A program made the position numbers and the translations under genes. Shown in pieces: positions 56,222-64,000 of a stretch of DNA of 64,000 nucleotides. The notes beneath the pieces were generated by a model, which saw only the letters and a program-made list of their open reading frames with translations, was not told where the DNA came from and ran no database searches. Source of the stretch: Gentiana macrophylla (taxonomy: Eukaryota > Streptophyta > Magnoliopsida > Gentianales > Gentianaceae); the NCBI GenBank assembly GCA_026214975.1, contig CM047810.1, positions 33,853,255 to 33,917,254 of the forward strand, written 5' to 3'. How positions within the stretch are numbered: position 1 is the stretch's first letter; each line of letters opens with the position of its first letter.

Positions 56222-56442
56222 GCTTTATTTGAGGGTTCAATCGAGTTAATCAACTAGGCCATAATCATGGAGTTGTCAAATCTCCAAACCCAGCTCTTGG
56301 ATCACCATCTGCTGGTTTGGCACTTTCTCCAGTTAGGTAGCCCAGTTTCCCTTTGCCATCAATGGCCAACTTAATGGTCTGTGACCACTCCGAGTAGTTT
56401 TGGTCAGCTTTTGCATAGTTAGCAGGATTGCAGAAGCAGTGG
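56222..56442 (-). pseudogene. Copia C gag fragment (minus strand)
   Basis: On the minus strand, EWSQTIKLAIDGKGKLGYLTGE followed by KPADGDPRAG is the N-terminal gag domain of a copia element. It joins directly to 60575-60756 once Copia B is removed. The element is truncated near 56222; the rest of gag and pol is not seen. Confidence 0.7.
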
Positions 56443-56724
56443 TGTTGAATTATGTTGAAATTATGGTTACATCTTAGTCTTTGTAGAATTATTACATCTT
56501 ATTTTTATTACGTTATTACATTAATCATGTAATAGGCCCACCTGCATTTTCTAGCTGTTTATTCTCTTAAATCATAACTAGGTTGTTGGGAACACACATT
56601 TATTATGGTGGCTATCATCCCTATTTTCTGTCCATCCTGTTGGACTTTGGTGCAACTATTTAAACTCTCTCTTTTATCATCAATAAACAAAAGAGTTTCA
56701 TTCTTTGTTCATCTAAATTCTTCA
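56443..56724 (+). mobile_element. Copia B 5' LTR
   Basis: 282 bases, TGTTGAATTATG to AATTCTTCA, followed by TGATATGAGAG, a decayed Met-tRNA primer site. Confidence 0.7.
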
Positions 56725-56793
56725 TGATATGAGAGAAAAACCCGATTCTAAATTCTCCTCTGCTGTAAAAACTCTTCATCTTCCTTCTGAAAA

Positions 56794-57560
56794 ATGAAAA
56801 TGTCGATCACTGCATCGAAAATTGAAGGCAACACCTCTGAAAACTCCCATATTATCCTATCTGGATCCTCTAAACCCATGTCGTCAGCCATTTCAATCCG
56901 CAAATTGAATGACAGTAATTTCCTTCAATGGTCAAGATCCATAAAAATGTTCGGTACAGGACAGGGAAAGATGGAGTAATTGACAGGGGCAACTACTCAA
57001 CCTGAATCTTCAAACTTTGGAACACTAAGAATAGCTTGGTCATGTCATGGCTCATTCGATCCATGACCCCTGACACAAGTTCAATACTGAGATTAAAGCA
57101 CTGAAGATTGATAATGGTAAAAAATACTTTGAAAAGAATCTCACATCTCTCTTTACTAAATAATGAATTGTGCACATAAGTACATGTGTGGATACTCCCA
57201 ACAGAATGGGGTGAATGAGAGGAAGAACATACACCTTTTGGAAATTGGCAGGAGTGTCGTGTTCACCATGAAAGTCCCTAAATTTGTTATGGGGAGAGGC
57301 TGTCCCAACAACTACTTATCTCATCAACATGATTCCTTCAAGGGTCCTGAATTTCAGAACACCATTCATGTTTTGAAGGAGTATACCATGAAACTCACCG
57401 TATGAGTTCTCTGCCTGTTAAGTGTTTGGATGTACATTCTTTGTACACATCCATCCATAAAACAGAGGAAAGCTCGATCATAAGGCTATCACGTGCATCT
57501 TTGGGTATTCATCCTCTAAACAAGGATACACGTGCTACTGTCCTACCACTAGAAAGTTCT
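56794..57560 (+). pseudogene. Copia B gag and integrase remnants
   Basis: Gag N-terminus at 56794 (SSAISIRKLNDSNFLQWSRSIK). Then a jump to the integrase C-half (YSQQNGVNERKNIHLLEIGRS near 57190) and the region after the integrase core (SLPVKCLDVH near 57405), in several frames with stops. The pieces between, including the first two catalytic Asp blocks, are missing. Confidence 0.75.
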
Positions 57561-57741
57561 ATAATACTCCATCCGTCCCATAACATAGCCTTTTGGCTTT
57601 TTCACACAGTTTAAGAAACCTCATAAATGAGTTACTTTTTAACATGGGGGGTTCTATTGGCACACCCCCTTTTACTACTGGCACCCTATTACTCCCGGCA
57701 CCACAAAAATTATTTCGGCACCTAGTGATTTTTTATAAAGA

Positions 57742-57834
57742 GAACGTCGGTGCCACTGGTGTTCCTTGTTGAACACCAACGCCAGTGTCACTGACGCTGG
57801 TGTTCAACAAGGAACACCAATGGCACCGACGTTC
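57742..57834. repeat. 93-nt near-perfect palindrome
   Basis: GAACGTCGGTGCC pairs with GGCACCGACGTTC, and the stem continues to a one-base centre (CAGTG-T-CACTG) with about three mismatches in 46 pairs. Smaller palindromes GGTGTTC...GAACACC sit in each arm. Confidence 0.9.
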
Positions 57835-57881
57835 CCCTTATAAAAAGTGTTAAAACTTAGAAACGTCAGTCCACGACTTTC

Positions 57882-57949
57882 CACTGGTGTTCCTTGTTGA
57901 ACACCAATGTCAGTGTCACTGACGTTGGTGTTCAACAAGGAACACCAGT
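57882..57949. repeat. 68-nt near-perfect palindrome
   Basis: CACTGGTGTTCC pairs with GGAACACCAGTG through to the same CAGTG-T-CACTG centre, with one mismatch seen. It repeats the sequence of the first palindrome. Confidence 0.9.
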
Positions 57950-58208
57950 GTCACCGACGTTTTTTTCATCCGAAAAAATAATCGAAAAATGGGTGCCAAT
58001 AGTAATTTGGGGTGTGCCGATAGAACCCACCTTTAACATTTCAAGATAAAATATTGTATTGTTTTCTGGGAGTGACGTATAATATTGCATTGTTTATTGT
58101 GAAAGTGAAAATAATGCATTTAATACTGAATTGGGATGTGAGAAGGCCTTATAATATGAGTAATGTTTAAAAAGCCAAAAGGCTTTATATTATGAGATGG
58201 AGGGGGTA

Positions 58209-60250
58209 CTAAAGATGTCATTTTCATGGAGGAACAATCTTTCTATAACCCTGGGGTTCAAGGGGACAACTTCCAAGAACATCATCAACCATGGAACATT
58301 GAAGTACCTATTCCTAAAAATATGGTGAATATTGATCCTTTTTCTCATAATCCTGGAGAAAGGTCTCAGGATCAGTCTGGGAAATAGGTCATCAGAATCT
58401 ACACCTCCTGATCAGCCCTGTGGGCAACTTGATCAACCTTGTACTACTGAACATAAAATTATTGTCTATTCTAGAAACAGGATGGCTACATCTCAAAATC
58501 TTGACATTGATACACTAGATCTATACAATAACTTATAATGTCAGTTATGAACAAGCCTATGAGGATCAGAGTTTTGATAATCAAGAGTCATCCTCACAAG
58601 ATACTGAAAATCAGGACTCTGATAACTCCAAGGAACCAAAAAATTGGCTATTAGTGATGCAAAACCAATTGCTCAAAGAAAAGGGATAAGAAGTTGTACT
58701 TCTCATCCTATTTACAACTTCCTCTCCTATAATCATCTATCGCTTAAGTTTCATGCCTTCATAGGTAATCTGGGCTCGGTCCAAATTCCCAAAGATATGT
58801 ATGAGACCATGAGAAGTCCAGAATGGGAGGAAGCCATGAAAGATGAAATGAATGCTCTTTACAAGAATGGTACATTAAATATCAAAACTCTTCTTGCTGG
58901 AAAGAATCTAGTAGGCTGTAAGTGAATGTTTGCTGTCAAATGCAATGCAAATGAATCATTGAATAGGTATAAGGCTAGACTTGTGGCCAAAGGTTTCACC
59001 CAATCCTATGGGATTGGCTATCATGAAACCTTTGCCCCTGTTGCCAAATTAGACACTATAAAGGTCCTAATGAATATATCACAAATATGGATTGGCAGCT
59101 GACTCAACTTGACATTAAGAATGCTTTCTTTAGTGGTGACCTGGAAGAAGAAGTTTACATGCAATTGCTCCCTGGTTTTGAAAACCTGGGAAAGAAAGTA
59201 ATGTTTGCAATCTAAGAAAATCCCAATACGGTCTCAAACAGTTTCCTAGAGCCTGGTTTGGGAGGTTAATCAAGTTTATGACAAAGTATGGATTTCATCA
59301 ATGCCATACCGATCATACACTTTTCACCAAAACCACTAAACCTGAGAGTATTACCATCCTAGTGGTCTATGTGGATGACATCATCCTAACTGGCAATGAT
59401 CAGGGTAGAATAAGAAAAATCAAAGACTTTTGCCCAAGAATTTGAGATAAAAGACTTGGAAAACCTCAAATATTTCCTTTGAATGGAAATTGCCAGAAAT
59501 AAAGATGCGATTTCCATATCCCAAAGGAAATACACCTTGGATCTCTTGAAAGAAACATGAATGCTTGGTTGTAAACCAGCAGACACTCTTGTTGAACGTG
59601 GTCTAGGAAAAGAAAGTGATAGTCTCTTTGTTGATATAGGGAGATACCAGAGATTTGTGGGAAAACTTATATATCTCTCGCATACTAGGCCTGACATATG
59701 TTTTGCTGTAGGTTTGGTCAGCCAATTCATGCACAAGCCCACTGAGAGACATATGCATGATGTGGAGAGGGTTCTTAGATTTCTAAAGAAGAATCCTGGG
59801 CGAGGTCTCCTATTCAAGAAGAACTGCTCATGAGAGATCCAAATCTATACAGATGCTGACTATGCTGGTGCAATATCATATATGAGATCTACATAGATAC
59901 TGCATCAATGTTTGGGAAAACCTAGTTACTTGGAGGAGCAAGAAACAACACATGGTTTCAAGAAGTAGTGTAGAGTCTGATCTCAGAGCGCTGGCACTAG
60001 AAAAAAAATGTGAAGTGATTTGGATTAAGAGACTTATGACTTAATTGGGGATCTCTACTCCTAAACCTATTCAAATCCTTTGTGATAACATTTTCGCACT
60101 ATGCATTCCTGAAAACCCACTCAACATGACAAGAACATGTTGAGGTGGACAGACACTTCATAAGGGAAAAGGTTGACAATGGAGATATTTCCCTAATCCA
60201 TGTATCCCCAAGAGATCAAGTGGCTGACATTTTGACTTAGGCTGCGTCTA
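58209..60250 (+). pseudogene. Copia B reverse transcriptase and RNase H remnants
   Basis: Linker block VIFMEEQSFYNPGVQGDN at 58215, a Pro/Ser-rich part, the RT start (PIYNFLSYNHLSLKFHAF at ~58695; [11 protein letters not shown]), [22 protein letters not shown] at ~59098, the catalytic YVDD at 59368-59379 and the thumb/RNase H part (GKLIYLSHTRPDICFAVG at ~59660; VEVDRHFIREKV at ~60140; DQVADILT). At least ten frame changes and stops. The element is dead. Confidence 0.85.
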
Positions 60251-60318
60251 GTCAAGTCTTTCAACATCTACACTACAAGCTTGGCTGCATAAATATCTAC
60301 AACAAATCTTAAGGGTAG

Positions 60319-60574
60319 TGTTGAATTATGTTGAAATTATGATTACATCTTAGTCTTAATTCTTGTAATTAGTCTGGTTAATTGTGTTTCTAGGCTAAGT
60401 GTTAGTCTGTTTTTACTATTCATGGCTGTTGCACCCTTTGCAACTTACAAATATAGCCGTTGGCAAGGCTTGTATAAATTTTTTGAGATCACTTATCTAT
60501 TCTGATAAGTTGGATAAATAAAAACTCTCTTTCACAAGCTCTAAATCTCCTCTCTTCTTCCTAAAATATCTACA
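60319..60574 (+). mobile_element. Copia B 3' LTR
   Basis: 256 bases, TGTTGAATTATG to AATATCTACA, then the AGTGG duplication. Only the first ~40 bases match the 5' LTR well. Confidence 0.65.
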
Positions 60575-60756
60575 AGTGGTATCGGGATATGTCCCAGCAG
60601 TTTGATCAGCCCTAATCGCAGAATTTAGAGGATCTCCACGAGTTACGGCTTTTGTAGATACACTGCTTGAGGAACTGGATGAGGAATATCTCAATTGCCC
60701 AGTCATCGCTGCTCTGTAACTCATTGTTGTGATTAATAAACCTGGCTCTGGTACCA
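60575..60756 (-). pseudogene. Copia C primer site and gag start
   Basis: On the minus strand TGGTACCAGAGCC (primer site for initiator Met tRNA) starts at 60756, directly after the LTR. ATG 60720-60718 opens MSYRAAMTGQLRYSSSSSSS, a Ser-rich gag N-terminus that continues at 56442 after the Copia B insertion. Confidence 0.7.
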
Positions 60757-60998
60757 CGTAGAAAAGATAAGAGAAGAACTTTTATGTATTATTGATTGAA
60801 TTGTGTATACTACTGCGACTCCAAACCCTATAAATAGAACATAACTGGACCCTTGGCCAAGGCAAACTCCTAAAAACAAGGAGCCGTGTTTTACAAGACT
60901 AAACAACCCTTAAACTCTACTGCAGCAAATTTATTTAAGTAAAAATGACTTCACTGCCCTTACCAATAAAAAATATAATTAACACGATATTCTCAACA
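60757..60998 (-). mobile_element. Copia C 5' LTR
   Basis: 242 bases on the minus strand from TGTTGAGAATATCG to TCTTTTCTACG, followed by the primer site. The final CA is changed to CG. The matching 3' LTR is not in the window. Confidence 0.7.
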
Positions 60999-61109
60999 GT
61001 CCATTTTCAACTAGCTTTAGATTTAACTACAGCCCTTCATGTAGAGACATAGAGCCGAACAGTATTTAGGACAAACCTCAACAACAAAACAAGGATTTGC
61101 TCTGTGCTG

Positions 61110-61760
61110 AAAGATTCTTCTATTTTGCTGCCACACGATCATGTAGTTCCAGCTGAAACTTGTTGAGAAATCTGGCAGAATGAATCCAGTAAATGATTGC
61201 TTCCCAATCAGCTATCCTCATCCTCACTCTAGCTTCGGTAGGAGCTTAAACCAAGTGGTAGATTGAGTAACCCCCCAGGCAGGTCCAAGGTGCTTAGTCT
61301 CTGCATACAGGTGAGCCATGCAACAAAGGCATGCTTGGGTATGCGTTTCTTGTGCCAAACCAAATTCCACCAAATAGTCTCCTGATTGTTCCTGCCTGAA
61401 TTTTGAGTGATCTTTTAAGTGTAAAGATATTTTAACTATTCAGAGTCTAAATGACTATCATCTAGCAATCTGCGGGAAAGAAGAGAAGGGATGCGGTGTC
61501 ATCTATAAATCCTTTGAGCTCATCTGTAAGTCTGCCCCCAGGCTAAGTCCACCCCGCAACCCTAATTAAGTTATCCACAACTAGCCCCTTATCACTTTCC
61601 AGTTTCCTCTTAGCAGCCTCTGAAGGATGTCTCCAAAGCTTGTCCCATTGATGCCTATTATCATACCAGAACTGCTGTATCTTCCATTCTAGTACAGTTC
61701 TACTATAAGGGTTCATCGAAGTTGTCAATGCCAGAAAACTGCGCAACATCCATTGGGTCT
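61110..61760 (-). pseudogene. LINE-type ORF2 C-terminal remnant
   Basis: On the minus strand, FWYDNRHQWDKLW with KRKLESDKGLVVDNLI (61749-61543) and WWNLVWHKKRIPKHAFVAWLTCMQRLST (near 61390-61290) match the zinc-binding RT C-terminal region (zf-RVT) of plant non-LTR retrotransposons. A last block (RMRIADWEAIIYWIHSARFLNKF) ends in a stop near 61120. The order is right and the frames are broken. No poly-A tail is obvious. Confidence 0.65.
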
Positions 61761-61933
61761 GGGTTCCAGACCGCAGAAAGACTGACCCTACAGGAAGATA
61801 ATGTGAGTGAAGTCTTAGTTTAGATTTGGGATATATGGTGTTTCAGGATTTTTTTGATGGACTGGTTCTTAATTGTTGTTAGTTTGCACGAATACTTATT
61901 ATATAAGAATATGTAAGTTGTGGACAAGATAAG

Positions 61934-62189
61934 TGTTGGAAAAGATAGATAAAAGCTGTGGAATTATTTTATTAATATTCTGAAAAAGTACTGCCCCTTT
62001 TATAATAGGAAAAACAGAAACTCAGCCGACTAGAACTCCTAGGATTTAGGAGAACTCACACAAAACCCTAGGCAGCCGCCTTCCATATTTAGCCCCTAAG
62101 AAACAAAAATAAACTACACAAACCCTAATACCACATGGTCTGTGCCCCAATTAACAAATAAAGACAGAAATACCCTTCTTAATTCAACA
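61934..62189 (-). mobile_element. Copia D 3' LTR
   Basis: 256 bases; on the minus strand TGTTGAATTAAGAAGG to TCTTTTCCAACA, preceded by the polypurine tract TTGAGGGAGGG (62190-62200 region). Confidence 0.75.
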
Positions 62190-64000
62190 CCCTCCCTCAA
62201 GTTGAGCATAGATATCAATCATGTTCAACTTGGACACATAATCATCAAATGCTGCTTCATTAGTGCCTTGATAAGACCATCAGCTGCTTGCAAAGGTGAT
62301 GGCAGGAAAGGAATACAGATCAGCCCCTTCTCTAGCTTCTCCTTGATAAAATGCCTGTCTATCTCCACATGTTTAGTCCTGTCGTGCTGCACAGGATCAT
62401 TTGCAATGGCAATGGCTGCCTTGTTGTCACAGAACAGCTTCATAGGCATTGCCAAAGGCAAATGCAGATCATCCAGCACCCTTTTTAGCCACAATTCCTC
62501 ACATATGCCTGTGTACACAGCTCTAAACTCGGCTTCACCGAGCTTCTAGCTTACTACCACATCTTGCTTCTTGCTCCTCCAAGTAACCAAATTGCCCCAG
62601 ACAAACGAGCAATACCCTGTAGTAGACCTCCTTTCCTTAGAGCCAGCCCAATCGGCATCAACATAAACCTCCACAAACCTTTTAACCACCTTTTTGAACA
62701 ACAACCCTACTCCAACTGTTCCTTTTAAATACCTCAGAATCCTCACCACTGCTTGATAATGAGACTGTTTTGGGGCATGCATAAACTGACTCACCACTCC
62801 AACAGCAAAGGAAATGTCTGGCCTTATATGAGCCAAATAAATTAGTCTGCCTACTATTCCTTGATACTGCTCTTTGTTAGCAGGCTTTTCTCCATCACCT
62901 TGATCCAATTTCACATTCTGATCCATGAGTGTACTAGCCGGTTTACATCCCAACATTCCTGTTTCTGTCAGCAGATCCAACACATACTTCCTTTGGGACA
63001 CAACCATCCCCTCCTTGGGCCTAGCTACATCCATCCCAGGAAATACTTCAAAACCCCAAGGTCTTTGATCTCAAATTCCTTGGCTAGATTCATCTTCACC
63101 TGACTAATGCCATCCACATCATCTCCAGTAAGGATGATATCATCCACATATACCACTAGGACCACCATCTTCCCTTCTTTAGACCTTTTCACAAATAAGG
63201 TGTGATCTGAGTGCCCCTGCTTGAACCCTTTCTTTAGGACAAACTGCCTAAACCTATCAAACCAAGCTCTTGGACTTTGCTTCAACCCATACAAAGACTT
63301 CCTCAGTCTACAGACCTTTTCTCCAAACTGATATGCAAGTCCTGGTGGAGGATCCATATACACCTCCTCCTTGAGTGTCCCAGAAGAAATGCATTCTTCA
63401 CATCAAGTTGAAACAGTTGCCCGTCAAGATTCACAGCCACATAAAACACAACCCTCACAGTATTGAGCTTTGCCACTGGTGAGAAAGTCTCTGAGTAATC
63501 AATTCCATATGTTTGGCTGTAGCCCTTGGCCACTAACCTGGCTTTATATCTCTCAACCTCACCATTAGACTTGAACTTAATGGTGAATACCCATCTACAC
63601 CCCACAGCTCTCTTCCCCCATGGCAGATCCATTACTTCCCAAGTGCCATTCTTCTTCAAAGCCCAGATTTCCTCCTGAACAGCAGCCTTCCACTCAGGTA
63701 CAGATAGAGCTTCTTGAATATCCTTTGGAATTTGATGTTTAGACGCACTAGTAAGAAAGGCTTTGTGGGATGATGACACATTTTTGTAGGTTAAGTAGTT
63801 TTGTATAGGATATCTAGGATTTTTAGCGCAGACCCTTGGTGGTTTTCTAATTGCAATAGGGACATCCAGTAAAGGATCTGGAATATTCACCATGGTCTGT
63901 TTTTTGGACTGTTTTTTAGGCTTAGGAGTGGATGGTTCATCAAGTTCTGGGGATTAAAGGTTCTGCATCATGTTGTGCATCAAGGTATGGGATTAGAGGC
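62190..64000 (-). pseudogene. Copia D reverse transcriptase and RNase H, 3' part of a Ty1/copia element cut by the window edge
   Basis: Collinear minus-strand blocks: RT from [19 protein letters not shown] (63760s) through [47 protein letters not shown] and YVDD (63150-63139), then KYFLG, the thumb (GRLIYLAHIRPDISFAVG) and RNase H (YVDADWAGSKERRSTTGYC, LFCDNKAAIAIANDP, KHVEIDRHFIKEKL). Damage is light: a 1-bp shift near 63370, another near 63030 and one in-frame TAG near 62545 (SSAEAEFRA region). It is much younger than Copia B. The relation to the Sireviruses is distant. Confidence 0.92.

Larger units (their letters stand above)
57646..58031. mobile_element. 386-bp MITE with two long palindromes
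   Basis: Terminal inverted repeats of ~22 bp (GGGTTCTATTGGCACACCCC and its partner, T/C change) and an 8-bp target duplication TTTAACAT (57638-57645 and 58032-58039) point to a hAT- or Mutator-type MITE; the 8-bp duplication favours hAT. The interior is two near-perfect hairpins in tandem. No coding capacity. Confidence 0.8.
57567..58206. mobile_element. Stowaway-like MITE with a second MITE inside
   Basis: Ends CTCCATCCGTCCCATAACAT and, inverted, CCCCCTCCATCTCATAATAT flank the element, with TA at 57565-57566 and 58207-58208. CTCCNTCCGT-type ends and a TA target mark Tc1/mariner-related Stowaway MITEs. Both ends continue into an inverted AAGCCTTTTGGCTTT-like block. Own length is ~250 bases without the insert at 57646-58031. 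It lies in the integrase-RT linker of Copia B. Confidence 0.85.
56443..60574 (+). mobile_element. Copia B: degenerate Ty1/copia element inside Copia C
   Basis: LTR-like ends at 56443-56724 and 60319-60574 start with the same ~40 bases (TGTTGAATTATGTTGAAATT) and are flanked by a 5-bp target duplication AGTGG (56438-56442 and 60575-60579). Gag, integrase, RT and RNase H remnants lie in copia order on the plus strand. The LTR bodies have diverged strongly, which suggests age or recombination between related elements. It hosts a nested pair of MITEs. Confidence 0.8.

Noticed and set aside
60576..60590. TGGTATCGGGATATG after the Copia B 3' LTR looks like a primer binding site, as if a new element began there
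   Set aside because: AGTGG is the target duplication, and the sequence is the antisense of the Copia C gag start that continues at 56442; no plus-strand gag follows.
1..64000. A novel defence or regulatory gene system
   Set aside because: All long coding blocks fall into known retrotransposon families or the SGR6-like gene; the unknown 3' ORF and antisense ORF are element genes, reported as such.

Overview
This is a repeat-dense stretch of a flowering-plant nuclear genome, probably a eudicot. The evidence is Ty1/copia Sireviruses, Tat-type and Athila-type Ty3/gypsy elements with plant-style primer sites, MITEs, and the spliced 5' end of a plant HEAT-repeat gene resembling SHOOT GRAVITROPISM 6. 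I found no bacterial-style operon, CRISPR array, rRNA or tRNA gene. Almost every base that can be assigned belongs to a transposable element, and most element genes are broken.

Layout, left half. Positions 1-4378 plus 19675-20276 are a Tat-like Ty3/gypsy element: integrase end, 3' region with three ~146-bp tandem repeats, a spliced antisense gene, an LTR, a primer site, then gag of the next unit. That gag is split in frame by Sirevirus A (4379-19674, TSD CTAGC). Sirevirus A carries a truncated Athila-type LTR plus leader (8441-~10242), which replaced its protease region. From ~20359 to 50990 a TIR-flanked repeat with a CCCACC/CCTACC minisatellite is split by a 3-kb deleted gypsy element (20841-23853, TSD ACTAC) and by a solo LTR (23868-50350, TSD CCCAC). 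That solo LTR is itself split by Sirevirus B (24475-49206, minus strand, TSD ATTTC). Sirevirus B contains a solo LTR (27493-29212, TSD AGGAC) and a non-coding LARD-like element (30189-39484, TSD GATGA). The stack is four levels deep and every complete insertion has a perfect 5-bp target duplication.

Layout, right half. Positions 50991-54540 are non-coding, with GACAC-rich repeats and a promoter region with duplicated G-boxes. Four exons of the SGR6-like gene lie at 54664-55514 and no later exon is seen. Beyond it are a degenerate minus-strand copia (C), split by a degenerate plus-strand copia (B, TSD AGTGG) that holds a Stowaway-like MITE with a palindromic MITE inside it. A LINE remnant and the 3' part of a younger minus-strand copia (D) run off the window edge.

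How the parts work together: gag, protease, integrase, RT and RNase H of the Sireviruses form one retrotransposition unit. The extra 3' ORF of Sireviruses A and B sits behind a conserved spacer with promoter-like motifs. The most striking sequence-level signal is that differences between sister LTRs and tandem repeats cluster at CAG/CTG sites and turn them into CG-containing strings. That looks like a modified-base basecalling artefact and explains many of the apparent frameshifts. I see no convincing wholly new biological system; the best candidates for new biology are the conserved pol/3'-ORF spacer of the Sireviruses, the spliced antisense gypsy gene, the hairpin-borne polypurine tracts of the LARD and the double-palindrome MITE.
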